NCBI RefSeq assembly: GCF_002776695.1
Contig: NZ_LFJC01000003.1
Coordinates: 3,610,076 to 3,674,075, forward strand
Source of the DNA: Bradyrhizobium nitroreducens
GTDB taxonomy: Bacteria > Pseudomonadota > Alphaproteobacteria > Rhizobiales > Xanthobacteraceae
Reading direction: 5' to 3'
Length of the DNA stretch: 64,000 nt
A program made the translations under genes and the position numbers. Shown here in pieces: positions 17,547 to 26,925 of the stretch. The notes below the pieces were generated by a model that had not been told where the DNA came from, did not search any database, and was given only the letters and a program-made list of their open reading frames with translations. Position 1 is the first letter of the stretch. Every line of letters starts with the position of its first letter.

Positions 17547-20423
17547 CTAGGACGCCTGCTTCAGACGCTCCAGTGCCTCCAGCAGCTTGGCCTTGCGCGC
17601 GAGCGCGGCCTCGCGCTTCTCGCGCTCCTCCTCGACGACCTCTTCCGCCGCGTTGGCGACGAATTTCTCGTTCGCCAGCTTCGATTCGGCGCGCTTGATG
17701 TCGGCATCGGCCTTGCCGATTTCCTTGTCGAGACGCGACCGCTCGGCGGCGACGTCGATCACGCCCTTGAGCGGCAGTGCGGCCACCTCGCCGCGCACGA
17801 GCAACTGCACCGCGCCGTCGGGCGCGCTGTCGGCGAAGGAGATGTCGGACAGGCGGGCCATGCGCTTGATGACGTCGGTCCAGCGCGGCGCGCGCTCGCG
17901 GGTCTCGGCCGAGGCGCCCGCAAGCACCAGCGCCGTGAGCGTCGCTGGCGGGATGTTCATCTCGGCGCGCACCGAACGGATCTGCGTAACGAGGTCGATC
18001 ACCCAGCCGATCTCGGCCTCCGCCTTGGGATCGCTGAAGTCGGAGTGGTCGAAGATCGGCATGACCAGCATCGGAGACACCAGCGGATCGGTCGGCCCGG
18101 CCGCCGCGGCGAGCATCGCCAGCTGTTCCGGCGTCGGCTCGGTCGGCTTCAGCGGCCACGGAGCCAGCGCAAGGAGCCCGTCGCGCTTGGCTGTCACCTC
18201 CCAAAGCTCTTCGGTGATGAAGGGCATGAAGGGGTGCAGCAGCTTGAGGATCTCGTCGCGCGCCCAGGCGACCATGGCGCGGGTCTCGTCCTTGGCCGGG
18301 CTGTCCGGGCCGAGCAGCACGGGCTTGGCGAGCTCGACATACCAGTCGCAATAGACGTTCCAGACGAAGCGGTAGATGCTGCCCGCCGCATCGTTGAAGC
18401 GATAGGCCTCGATCGCCTCGGTCACCTCGCGCGTGGTGTGCGCACACTCATGCGCGATCCAGCGGTTCAGCGTTCCCGTCGCCTTCGCCGGCTCGAAACC
18501 GTCGGGCACGGCGCAGTTGTTCATCTCGGCGAAGCGGGAGGCGTTCCAGAGCTTGGTCGCGAAATTGCGGTAGCCCTCGACGCGGCTGGTGGCGAGCTTG
18601 ATGTCGCGGCCCTGCGCGGCCATCGCGGCCAGCGTGAAGCGCAGCGCGTCCGCGCCATATTCGTCGATCAGGTTGAGCGGATCGATGACGTTGCCCTTCG
18701 ACTTCGACATCTTGGCGCCCTTTTCGTCGCGGACGAGGGCGTGGATGTAGACGGTCGAGAACGGCACCTCCTTCATGAAGTGCAGGCCCATCATCATCAT
18801 GCGGGCGACCCAGAAGAAGATGATGTCGAAGCCGGTCACCAGCGCGTTGGTCGGATAATAGCGCTGCACCTCCGGCGTGTCGTCGGGCCAGCCGAGCGTC
18901 GAGAACGGCCACAGCGCCGAGGAGAACCAGGTGTCGAGCACGTCCTCGTCGCGCGTGATGAAGCCTTCGCGCTTGTTGCGGTCGAGCGCCATCTCGCGGC
19001 CCTGTTCGGCCGTGATGACCTCCTGCTCGACGTAATAGCCGAGCGCGTGGCTGATCGCCTCCTCCTCGGTCTCGGCGACGAACACCTTGCCGTCCGGCCC
19101 GTACCAGGCCGGGATCTGGTGGCCCCACCACAGCTGGCGCGAGATGCACCAGGGCTGGATGTTCTCCATCCAGTCGAAATAGGTCTTTTCCCAGTTTTTC
19201 GGCACGAACGACGTCTCGCCCGAACGCACCGCCGCGATCGCTGGTTTTGCCAGCGTCTTGGCGTCGACGTACCATTGGTCGGTCAGGTAGGGCTCGATCA
19301 CCGTACCGGAGCGGTCGCCATGCGGCACCATGTGGGTGTGCGGCTCGATCCGCTCGACGAAGCCGAACGATTCCAGCCGCTCGACGATGCGCTTGCGCGC
19401 GACAAAGCGGTCGACCTTGTGGAATTCCCCGGCGAATTGCGCGGCGCCCTCAGGCAGGTCGCGCAGATAGTCCTCGTTGTCGACGAGATCGAGACAACCT
19501 TCCCTGTCGATCACGCTGATGCGGGCGAGGCCGTGGCGGTTGCCGACCTCGAAATCGTTGAAGTCGTGCGCCGGCGTCACCTTCACCGCGCCCGATCCCT
19601 TCTCAGGATCGGAATAGTCGTCGGCGACGATTTTGATCTTGCGGCCGACCAGCGGCAGGATCACGTTTTTGCCGACGAGCTTCTGATAGCGCTCGTCCTC
19701 CGGATGCACGGCAACGCCGGTATCGCCGAGCATGGTCTCGGGGCGCGTGGTGGCGACGACGATGAAGCTCGAGGGATCCTCGGGGCTGAAAATCTTGCCC
19801 TCGATCGGATAGCGCAGATACCAGAGGTGACCCTTCACCTCGGTCTGTTGCACCTCGAGATCGGAGATCGCGGTGAGCAGCTTGGTGTCCCAGTTCACCA
19901 GCCGCTTGTCCTTGTAGATCAGCCCATCGCGGTGCAGCTCGACGAACACCTTGACGACGGCCTTCGACAGGCCCTCGTCCATGGTGAAGCGCTCGCGCGA
20001 CCAGTCGCAGGAGGCGCCGAGGCGCTTGAGCTGGTTGATGATGGTGTCGCCGCTCTCGGCCTTCCACTGCCAGACCCGCTCCAGGAATTTCTCACGGCCC
20101 ATCTCGCGGCGGCCGGGCTGCTGGCGTTCCATCAGCTGCCGCTCGACCACCATCTGGGTGGCGATGCCGGCATGGTCGGTGCCGGGCTGCCACAGCACGT
20201 CGCGGCCGCGCATGCGCTCGAACCGGCACAGGATGTCCTGGAGCGTGTTGTTGAGGGCGTGCCCCATATGCAGCGAGCCCGTCACGTTCGGCGGCGGGAT
20301 CACGATGGTAAAGGGCACGGCGTCGCGGCGGTCGGGACGGCCGGCCTTGAAGGCAAGGCTGTCCTCCCACACCACGGACATGCGGGCTTCGATATCGGCG
20401 GGCTGGTGATTTTTCTCGATCAT
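17547..20423 (-). CDS. valS: Valyl-tRNA synthetase
   Basis: 958 residues, a class I synthetase. The HIGH motif appears as GSLHMGHALNNT and the KMSKS motif as KMSKSKGNVIDPLNL. The CP1 editing domain (TTRPETMLGDTGVAVHPED) lies between them, and a C-terminal coiled-coil arm (about 890-958, ending EALERLKQAS) is typical of ValRS. I chose the ATG at 20423 (MIEKNHQPADIEARM), ten codons inside the longest frame, because it matches the usual family start. It charges tRNA-Val. Essential housekeeping gene. Confidence 0.98.
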   Translation of the reverse strand: MIEKNHQPADIEARMSVVWEDSLAFKAGRPDRRDAVPFTIVIPPPNVTGSLHMGHALNNTLQDILCRFERMRGRDVLWQPGTDHAGIATQMVVERQLMERQQPGRREMGREKFLERVWQWKAESGDTIINQLKRLGASCDWSRERFTMDEGLSKAVVKVFVELHRDGLIYKDKRLVNWDTKLLTAISDLEVQQTEVKGHLWYLRYPIEGKIFSPEDPSSFIVVATTRPETMLGDTGVAVHPEDERYQKLVGKNVILPLVGRKIKIVADDYSDPEKGSGAVKVTPAHDFNDFEVGNRHGLARISVIDREGCLDLVDNEDYLRDLPEGAAQFAGEFHKVDRFVARKRIVERLESFGFVERIEPHTHMVPHGDRSGTVIEPYLTDQWYVDAKTLAKPAIAAVRSGETSFVPKNWEKTYFDWMENIQPWCISRQLWWGHQIPAWYGPDGKVFVAETEEEAISHALGYYVEQEVITAEQGREMALDRNKREGFITRDEDVLDTWFSSALWPFSTLGWPDDTPEVQRYYPTNALVTGFDIIFFWVARMMMMGLHFMKEVPFSTVYIHALVRDEKGAKMSKSKGNVIDPLNLIDEYGADALRFTLAAMAAQGRDIKLATSRVEGYRNFATKLWNASRFAEMNNCAVPDGFEPAKATGTLNRWIAHECAHTTREVTEAIEAYRFNDAAGSIYRFVWNVYCDWYVELAKPVLLGPDSPAKDETRAMVAWARDEILKLLHPFMPFITEELWEVTAKRDGLLALAPWPLKPTEPTPEQLAMLAAAAGPTDPLVSPMLVMPIFDHSDFSDPKAEAEIGWVIDLVTQIRSVRAEMNIPPATLTALVLAGASAETRERAPRWTDVIKRMARLSDISFADSAPDGAVQLLVRGEVAALPLKGVIDVAAERSRLDKEIGKADADIKRAESKLANEKFVANAAEEVVEEEREKREAALARKAKLLEALERLKQAS

Positions 20424-20547
20424 GGGCGCTAGAAAGCCGCGTGTGCGGGTCAAGTCAACGGGAAGCTCAGCGGCAACGGCTTTCCGGCCTGATCCGCAGG
20501 CCGAATATGCCGCAGGAGCAGGGCTTTATCGGGGCCGCAGGGGCGGG

Positions 20548-21321
20548 TCAGCGGCCGCCGCGCGAAACCCGCTCGATCTCGGCCTTCACAATGCGTTCCA
20601 CCATGGCCGGCAAATTGTCGTCGAGCCAGGATTTCAGCATCGGACGCAGCATCTCCTTGACCAGATCCTCCAGCGTCCGAGCGTTGCTGCTGAGCACCGT
20701 ATGGGCCAGGGAGTTGAAGGCGGATTCGACGGCCGAGACCGTCGATTGCGCCAGCATCGGCTGCTGCGGCGGCAGCGGCGGGGCATCGAAATCGACCGGC
20801 GCGTAAGACGGCGGCGGCGTCGGACGCGGCGGCGGGGCTTCGGCGAATTCGAGATCGTCGCGCGGCTCGACCTTGCGGAAGCTCGGCGGCGGCGGAGGCG
20901 GCGTGGGATCCATCGCCATGTCGTCGGTCAATTCGAGCACGTCGGGTTCAGGCTCCGGCTCGGGCTCGGGCTCAGGCGCGCGGACCTCGGGCGCAGGCGT
21001 GGCCGCATCGAGCCCCGCCAGCAGCGCGTCGATGTCGTCCTGGCTGTTCGGCGATGCATCCGCCGCAGGTGCGGGCGGCGGAGCCGGCTTGGCGGCCGGG
21101 GCCGGCGCAGGCTTCTCGGCGGCTGGCTTGGCCGGTGCGACCTTGGATGGCGGAATGTCGTTCATCGCCTGCGGCTTTGCCGGCGCGGCGGGTGCCGCAG
21201 CTTTCTCCGGCTTGGCAGTCTCGGCCGGCGGCGGCTTGGCCTCATCGTCGGCAATGATGCGCCGGATCGAGGCCAGAATCTCCTCCATCGAGGGTTCTGT
21301 GACCTTTGCAGGCTGCGTCAT
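20548..21321 (-). CDS. popZ: PopZ-like polar organizing protein (DUF2497)
   Basis: 257 residues. It begins with a conserved short helix (SMEEILASIRRIIADDEAKP), followed by a long Pro/Ala/Glu-rich disordered region including an EPEPEPEP run, and ends with the conserved oligomerization helices EDLVKEMLRPMLKSWL and LPAMVERIVKAEIERVS. This is the PopZ layout: a pole-organizing scaffold that anchors the chromosome centromere in alphaproteobacteria. Its place beside valS, tolC and pcm agrees with the order usual in Rhizobiales. Start ATG at 21321; an in-frame start 12 bp upstream is also possible. Confidence 0.85.
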   Translation of the reverse strand: MTQPAKVTEPSMEEILASIRRIIADDEAKPPPAETAKPEKAAAPAAPAKPQAMNDIPPSKVAPAKPAAEKPAPAPAAKPAPPPAPAADASPNSQDDIDALLAGLDAATPAPEVRAPEPEPEPEPEPDVLELTDDMAMDPTPPPPPPSFRKVEPRDDLEFAEAPPPRPTPPPSYAPVDFDAPPLPPQQPMLAQSTVSAVESAFNSLAHTVLSSNARTLEDLVKEMLRPMLKSWLDDNLPAMVERIVKAEIERVSRGGR

Positions 21322-21580
21322 CTCCGACTCCACATCATCAACGCCCTCGCATGCGTTGTTTTACACCAAGCAGGGCGGGATTGGCCGGTTCCGCAACGAG
21401 TGGCCTGACATTTTCGTCGCGGCAGCCCGACTTGTCCCCAGATCACGGCTCAACGTGCGGCGGTGCGCCCCTGCCCCCGGCACTCAAGCTTTACGCACAC
21501 GGCATCAATGCGAGGCGAATCGACTCGCATCATCTTGGCAAGGCTATGTCAGGGATTTTGACGATTGCAAGCAAAGCACC

Positions 21581-21610
21581 GGTCGGCCTCGGCTATTCGC
21601 GAGGCCAACC
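21581..21610 (-). terminator. Terminator-like hairpin after tolC
   Basis: GGTCGGCCTCG (21581-21591) pairs with CGAGGCCAACC (21600-21610), an 11-bp stem with one G-U pair and an 8-nt loop, just past the tolC stop. Only a broken T-rich stretch follows on the minus strand (GCTTTGCTTGC), so termination strength is uncertain. Confidence 0.45.
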
Positions 21611-21625
21611 GGGTACCTACGGGAA

Positions 21626-23029
21626 TCAGCGCCCGTCGGGCGTGCGCACGCCGGCCCAGCTGTCGCGGACCTGCTGATAGTGGACGCTCGAATCGTAAAC
21701 GGTGGTGTTAAGGCCGAGCACCTGCGGCGCGAGGCGGCCGACGAAGTTGAGAACGTTGTAGGATGCCACGACCCGATCGTGCTGCGCGTTGACCAGCGCC
21801 ACCCGCGCATTGACCAGGGCCTGCTGCGCATTGAGCACATCGAGCGTCGTGCGCTGTCCGGCCTTGGCCTCTTCGCGAACGCCGTTCAGCGCGATCTCTG
21901 ATGCCGTGACCTGTGCTTGTGCGGACTGCACCTGTGCCTTGCCGGCCTGCAAATTACCCCACCACTGAACAACACTCGCGCGAATCTGGTCCCGCGTTTT
22001 TTCGACATTGAGGCGCTGCTGCGCCAAGTTTTCCTTGGACTGGCGGATCAGCGAATATTCAGCGCCGCCCTGATAGATCGGCACCGTGGCCGTCGCGATG
22101 GCAGACGCGGTATTCGTTCGAAAGGCACTCACGGTCTGCTGGTAGCCGGTGCTGACGGTAGCCTGGACCGCCACCGTTGGCAGCAACGCTCCCTCAGCAA
22201 TCTTGACCTGCAGATAGTTGACGTCGACGCCATAGAGCGCCGCCAAGATGTCGGGATATTCGACCAGAGACAGGTCAACAGCCGAAGCGAGCGTTGCCGG
22301 CAGGAACCGGTCCACAGGGGAGCCGGGCGCAAGGTTCGTCGGCTCGTTGCCAATGACTTGACGGAACTTGGCGCGCGTCGTGGTGAGCGTTGCTTCCGCG
22401 GTCAGCGCCTGGGTCTTGCCCGCCGCCAGCTGTGCCTCGGATTGCGCAACGTCGGTACGCGTCACTTCGCCGACGTTGAAGCGATCACGGGTCTGTTTCA
22501 GCGTTTGTTCGAGCACACGCACGTTGCTCCGTTGAACCTCGAGCGTGGCGGCGTCGCGCAGATAATCCATATAAGTCGTGGCAGCAAGAAGCAGCACGGC
22601 CTGCTCGACGCTGCGCAGTGCTTCACGTTGACCGGACACCTGGCTCTCCGCCGCGCGCGTCTTGTTGGCGGTCTGGTTGCCGTTGTAGAGGGTCTGGTTG
22701 ACGGTCAGGCTCGCGCTGTTGGGCTGAAGGGGGACATTGAAGGCGGCACCCTTCTGTGAGGTCTGGACGTCCTGATAATTATACCCGCTGCCGAGAGTCA
22801 CATTGACCTTCGGGCGATATCCCGACAGCGCCTGCGGCACACCTTCGTCGGTCGATCGCACCTGGGCACGCTGTGCGTTGAGTTGCGGATTGTTCTGATA
22901 GGCGCGCACCAGTGCCGCCTCGATCGTGTCCGCCAAGGCAGGCGTCGGCCCGGCAAGCGCGAGCAGCAGGACCGAAACCGCAGCTCCGGTGAAGAGCTTC
23001 ACCCCATGCATCCCAAAAATTCCGTTCAT
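21626..23029 (-). CDS. tolC: TolC-family outer-membrane channel protein
   Basis: 467 residues with a signal peptide (VSVLLLALAGPTPALAD) and the two long alpha-hairpin repeats of TolC: AYQNNPQLNAQRAQVRSTDE near the N-terminus and RDQIRASVVQWWGNLQAGKA in the second half, with the type I secretion signature VGEVTRTDVAQSEAQLAAGK. It forms the trimeric outer-membrane exit duct used by type I secretion and efflux systems. ATG at 23029 was preferred over an in-frame TTG at 23041. It lies downstream of the pcm-like gene, and the two are probably co-expressed. Confidence 0.92.
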   Translation of the reverse strand: MNGIFGMHGVKLFTGAAVSVLLLALAGPTPALADTIEAALVRAYQNNPQLNAQRAQVRSTDEGVPQALSGYRPKVNVTLGSGYNYQDVQTSQKGAAFNVPLQPNSASLTVNQTLYNGNQTANKTRAAESQVSGQREALRSVEQAVLLLAATTYMDYLRDAATLEVQRSNVRVLEQTLKQTRDRFNVGEVTRTDVAQSEAQLAAGKTQALTAEATLTTTRAKFRQVIGNEPTNLAPGSPVDRFLPATLASAVDLSLVEYPDILAALYGVDVNYLQVKIAEGALLPTVAVQATVSTGYQQTVSAFRTNTASAIATATVPIYQGGAEYSLIRQSKENLAQQRLNVEKTRDQIRASVVQWWGNLQAGKAQVQSAQAQVTASEIALNGVREEAKAGQRTTLDVLNAQQALVNARVALVNAQHDRVVASYNVLNFVGRLAPQVLGLNTTVYDSSVHYQQVRDSWAGVRTPDGR

Positions 23030-23217
23030 TCTAACGCCCAACTCGTGCCCGCGAGCTGGGTTACCGTCTACTGAGTGGAGTCGTTGCCCCGCCGCAACAT
23101 AGGATGCGGATTGGCGCGACGGAACTACCTCAGCGTAGTTCCCGGTGGAAACTCTTCACGTGCAGCATCCCGGCCACACTTCTGATTCAGAACGGGATTT
23201 TAACGGGATTTGGGCCG

Positions 23218-23880
23218 TCAGAAGACGAAGGCGGCCGCTCGTTCGAGCCCGGGAAGGACCGGGGCTGCGGCATCGAACAAGGTTCGATGGCCTAACTCAC
23301 CGTGGGTACGGGTCATGATCATGGCCCGCGGCGGCTTGGATTCGGCTGAGACCCCCACCAGACGCCCGCCCTCTTTCAGCTGCTCGAGCAACGCCTCCGG
23401 CTTCACCTCGGCAGCGCCATTGAGGATGATCACGTCATAGGGAGCGCCGGCAGGATCGCCCTCGGTGCAGGCAGCAGCCTTGCAGGTGACGTTGGCAAGC
23501 CCCAGGGACGCGAAGGCATCCCTGGCCTTCGCGACCAGAGCCGAATCGCATTCCGTGGCGGTGACCTGCCGCGCCAGCCTGGCTGCCAGCGCGGCGAGGT
23601 ATCCCGTGGCGCAGCCGACCACCAGCACGTTGTCGCCCTCGCCGATTTCGGCGGCCTGCAACAGCTTGCCAGTCAGCTGCGGCTTGATCAGGAAGCGCTT
23701 GGCGGTGCCCTCGCTCACGTCGAGGTCGAGGTCCAGATAAGCCAGCGCCTGCCTGCCGGCCGGCACGAAGGCCTCGCGCGGAACCGTGAGCATGGCATCG
23801 AGAACACGACGGTCGGTGACGTCATTGGTGCGCACCTGGCCATCGACCATTTTGAGGCGCGCGGTCGAGAAACCGGACAT
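23218..23880 (-). CDS. Protein-L-isoaspartate O-methyltransferase family protein
   Basis: 220 residues with the Pcm-type start ARLKMVDGQVRTNDVTDRRVLDAM, the segment PREAFVPAGRQALAYLD, and the SAM-binding motif VLVVGCATGYLAALAARLA. The family repairs isoaspartyl residues in damaged proteins. The C-terminal half is less conserved, and in this alphaproteobacterial subgroup the repair activity is not assured. I chose the ATG at 23880 (MSGFSTARLK). It precedes tolC on the same strand by 188 bp. Confidence 0.85.
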   Translation of the reverse strand: MSGFSTARLKMVDGQVRTNDVTDRRVLDAMLTVPREAFVPAGRQALAYLDLDLDVSEGTAKRFLIKPQLTGKLLQAAEIGEGDNVLVVGCATGYLAALAARLARQVTATECDSALVAKARDAFASLGLANVTCKAAACTEGDPAGAPYDVIILNGAAEVKPEALLEQLKEGGRLVGVSAESKPPRAMIMTRTHGELGHRTLFDAAAPVLPGLERAAAFVF

Positions 23881-24016
23881 TTGCGGACCCTGCAATGCGG
23901 ACGAAGCCGCGGACGAAATTCGCGGCATCTTTGGAGCATGCACGGCCAAAACGCAACACGGCCGTTCGCCTGCGGGCTAAGGCTTCCGCATCTTACCGCT
24001 TCAGAGACCGGAAGGA

Positions 24017-24196
24017 TTATTCGATCGCCACCGCGAGGCGGCCGATCAGAGCGGCGACCTCATCCAGCCTTGCCGAATCGGGCGTCTCGACCGCACGGGC
24101 CAGACAGGCGAGGCATTCGTCGTCGCTCAGTGCGGGAACGTCAGCCGGGAGAATCGAAGGGGCCATGTGCGAACGGTCGACCTGGATGTCTCGCAT
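24017..24196 (-). CDS. Small conserved-looking protein of unknown function
   Basis: 59 residues, MRDIQVDRSHMAPSILPADV, then a helical, acidic C-terminus with DDECLACLARAVE and LDEVAALIGRLAVAIE. A good ribosome site (GGAG, 9 nt before the ATG) and coding-like third positions support it. No membrane helix or signal peptide is present. I do not recognise a function; the two-helix tail suggests a small helical protein. Confidence 0.6.
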   Translation of the reverse strand: MRDIQVDRSHMAPSILPADVPALSDDECLACLARAVETPDSARLDEVAALIGRLAVAIE

Positions 24197-24409
24197 GGGA
24201 ATCAGCTCCGTAAAGATCCGGCAAACCCAAGCCTCGATTTCAATTGAGTCGATTTGGCGCCGCCCTCATGGCCCGACGGCGCCCGTGCACACATCCTCTT
24301 GAAGATGATTCCGGGCGGCCTTCGTAAAGGCGCTGCTCAGAAAGCAATGCAACGACGTCTCGCGCCACATGAGGGCGCGACCATAAATCATTGAATTTGC
24401 GGCAAGATT

Positions 24410-24484
24410 TGGCTCCCCGGGCTGGATTCGAACCAGCGACCATCCGATTAACAGTCGGATGCTCTACCGCTGAGCTACCGAGGA
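24410..24484 (-). tRNA. tRNA-Asn (anticodon GTT)
   Basis: A complete cloverleaf of 75 nt with encoded CCA. The acceptor arm is TCCTCGG/CCGGGGA. The D-arm starts GCTCAGCGGTAGAGC, the anticodon loop is CTGTTAA (GTT), and the T-arm is CTGGTTCGAATCCAG. No intron. Confidence 0.97.
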
Positions 24485-24634
24485 AAAGGCGAACCATTCG
24501 TTCGCGCGGGGCTGCGTATAACAAAGCCGCTTGCGCTTGCAAAGGACGAATTCGTCACCATCCGAACGTACTTGAGGAAGGGCCTGAGCGGCCCCTCCTC
24601 CGGGCCATCGTCTCCGGGCAATATTGGCCGGCCG

Positions 24635-25003
24635 CTATTCCGCGAGGAACGAGGTCGTCTTGGTGCCGGGATCGTAGCGCAGCCGAAGCGCGGTCATCTT
24701 GCACAGGTTGACGTTCTTCCACAGCACGGACTCGTCGTAGTTCTGCCAGTCGACGCGGATGTTCCAGACACATCCCTCGTCGTCCTCGTCGAACTCGACA
24801 TAGGTGCTGGTCTGGTTCTGCAAGACCTTGTCGAGCTCGTTATCCCATTCGTCCAGGCCATCGTCCGGTGCGTTGAAGCCGAGGAATTTGATGGCATAGC
24901 CGGTCTCGTTGACGACCGTGACGTTGCGTGCGTCGGCTGCGAACGATGGCATGGCGGCGATCGAAAGACCGACCGCGATCAATCCGGACAGAAAATATTT
25001 CAT
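24635..25003 (-). CDS. Small exported protein of unknown function
   Basis: 122 residues with a clear signal peptide (MKYFLSGLIAVGLSIAAMPS, cleavage after FAA). The mature part is about 100 residues and beta-rich, beginning DARNVTVVNETGYAIKFLGF and containing an acidic stretch EFDEDDEGCVWNIRVDWQNY with two Cys overall. The ATG at 25003 was chosen because the signal peptide begins there. The pattern (VNETG-, aromatic and acidic residues, C-terminal LRYDPGTK) is that of small periplasmic beta-sandwich proteins of unknown role. It stands alone. Confidence 0.8.
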   Translation of the reverse strand: MKYFLSGLIAVGLSIAAMPSFAADARNVTVVNETGYAIKFLGFNAPDDGLDEWDNELDKVLQNQTSTYVEFDEDDEGCVWNIRVDWQNYDESVLWKNVNLCKMTALRLRYDPGTKTTSFLAE

Positions 25004-25211
25004 GTGAAAATCCTCCGATCGAAACAGGCCTCGGCGCCCCGCGTCGATCGGCGCAGGCGCCGCGGCAACGAAAAGCGTTGCCTCAAGACACGTCCGGAGC
25101 GCGATCGATGGGTTCAGGACACGATCGACCGGCACTCCAGGACGCTTGCGCGACGCGAGACGCGCCCAGCCTTTTTATCGTTTCGAATTCTCCGCAGCAA
25201 TGAACCGGCAT

Positions 25212-26903
25212 TCATAGGTCGGCAGAGTTTGTCTTCTCCGCAGGCGCCGGCACCGCGGCGCCGTTGCTCTTGCCGGTCACGGCGCCGACCAGCGCCTTCA
25301 CGGGATCATCGCCCGGCGCAAAGCCGCTCTGGCGCAGGATCTCGTCGATCATCGGACGCAGCGCGTGCACCTTGAGCAGCTCGCCGGCGAGCCCTTCGCC
25401 GAAGCCGACATTGCCTCCACCGGCGCCGTTGCCGCCGAACGCACCGCCGGTGTGCAGGATACGGACGTCCTTGAGGTTGGCGATCGGCTTGACCATCTCG
25501 GCCAGCGCCGACGGCATCGTCTCGATCCGCTTCTTGGCGAGCTCGAAGTCGATCACGTTGGCGCCGAGCTTGTTCTGCGCCTCGTTCTTGAGCGTGATGA
25601 TGGCGGCCTCGGCCTCGCCGATGTTCCTGACGCCGACCGCCTTGATCTTGTTGGACTCGGCTTCCGCCGTCGCCAGCGTCTTGGTGGCCTCGGCGCGATC
25701 GAGCGCTGCCTTCTTCTCGGCTTCGGCCGCCACGATCACTTCGGTCGATTTGCGTTCGGCCTCGGTGCGAGCGGCCAGCACTTGGGTGAGACGGGCACGG
25801 TCGGCGACCTCGACGGCGCGCGCGGTGACGACCTTTTCCTCCGCGGAAACGGCGAGCGCTTCGGCCGCCTTGGCTTCGGCAACGGCCTCCGAGGTCTGCT
25901 TGCTCTTGGAGGCGATCTGGATCTCGTTCTCCTGCGTGGCGATCTGGATCTCGCGCTGCGCGTCGGTCTTGCGCTTGTTGATCGCCAGATCGGACTCGAT
26001 GACGGCCGTTTCCTTCACCTGCTTGGCGCCCGCCTCCTTCTCGGCGACGGCCCGGTCGGTATCGATACGGGCGTTCTCCTCGGTCAGGCGCGCTGTTTGC
26101 GTGGCGGTCGCGACCTCGGCCCGCGTGCTCGCGGTCTTGTTGGCGATGTCGCGCTCCTGCGACAGCTCCGCTTCCTTCTTGGTGCGTTCGATGGTCAGCG
26201 TCTGCTGGCGCGCCTCGAGATCCTTTTGCGCTATCGCCACTTCATTGTCGCGCACGATCGAGTTGCGGTCGCGGCGGCGGGTCTCAGTGACCGTCTTCAG
26301 TTGGGTGAGACCTTCGGCGTCGAAGAAGTTTTCCGGATTGAAGAATTTGACGTCGGTCTGGTCGAGCTTGGTGAGCGACACCGACTCCAGCTCGAGGCCG
26401 TTCGATTTCACGTCGGACTCGACCGTGGACTGGACGTGCTTGACGAAGTCCGAACGTTTCTCCTGAAGCTCGAGGATGGTCATGGTCGCAGCGACGGAGC
26501 GCAGGCCGTCGACGAACTTTGCTTCGACCTGGTTGCGCAGCGCCTCGGCGTCGTTGGTCAGCGCGCCCAGCGTCTGGCTGGCCAGCGCAATGCTTTCCTC
26601 GTCCGGGCGGACGCGGACGTAAAACTCGGCGACGATGTCGACGCGCAGGCGGTCCTTGGTGATCAGGGATTCCCGCTCCTTGCGCTCGACGGTGAGGCGC
26701 AAGGTCTTCAGATTGACGCTGGCATAGGAGTGGAAGATCGGCAGGATCATGGCGCCGCCGTCGAGCACGACCTTCTTGCCGCCGAGGCCGGTGCGCACGA
26801 AGGCCTCGTCTCGCGTGGCGCGCTTGTAGAGGATGGTGAAGACGATCCCGAGAACGACGATCAGCGCGACGCCGATCATGGCCGGGACTGCGATGTCGAA
26901 CAT
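25212..26903 (-). CDS. yqiK: Flotillin-like inner-membrane protein (YqiK family)
   Basis: 563 residues. One N-terminal membrane helix (AMIGVALIVVLGIVFTILYK), an SPFH/band-7 domain (about 30-210, with ERKERESLITKDRLRVDIVA and VRVRPDEESIALASQTLGAL), then a long Ala/Glu-rich coiled coil (about 220-460) and a Gly-rich linker before a C-terminal oligomerization segment. Flotillins organise membrane microdomains. The start is the ATG at 26903 with GGAG 7 nt upstream. It is the last gene of a three-gene operon with the YqiJ-like protein (22 bp upstream) and the PspA-like composite gene, an association known for PspA systems. Confidence 0.9.
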   Translation of the reverse strand: MFDIAVPAMIGVALIVVLGIVFTILYKRATRDEAFVRTGLGGKKVVLDGGAMILPIFHSYASVNLKTLRLTVERKERESLITKDRLRVDIVAEFYVRVRPDEESIALASQTLGALTNDAEALRNQVEAKFVDGLRSVAATMTILELQEKRSDFVKHVQSTVESDVKSNGLELESVSLTKLDQTDVKFFNPENFFDAEGLTQLKTVTETRRRDRNSIVRDNEVAIAQKDLEARQQTLTIERTKKEAELSQERDIANKTASTRAEVATATQTARLTEENARIDTDRAVAEKEAGAKQVKETAVIESDLAINKRKTDAQREIQIATQENEIQIASKSKQTSEAVAEAKAAEALAVSAEEKVVTARAVEVADRARLTQVLAARTEAERKSTEVIVAAEAEKKAALDRAEATKTLATAEAESNKIKAVGVRNIGEAEAAIITLKNEAQNKLGANVIDFELAKKRIETMPSALAEMVKPIANLKDVRILHTGGAFGGNGAGGGNVGFGEGLAGELLKVHALRPMIDEILRQSGFAPGDDPVKALVGAVTGKSNGAAVPAPAEKTNSADL

Positions 26904-26925
26904 GACTTTCTCCAATAATGGCTTG

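Noticed and set aside
15135..20432. Plus-strand open frame of 1765 codons
   Set aside because: It runs antisense across ratA, lipA and valS and crosses the glycosylase gene out of frame. The translation is Arg/His/Leu/Asp-rich with no domain; such frames are normal mirrors of high-GC genes.
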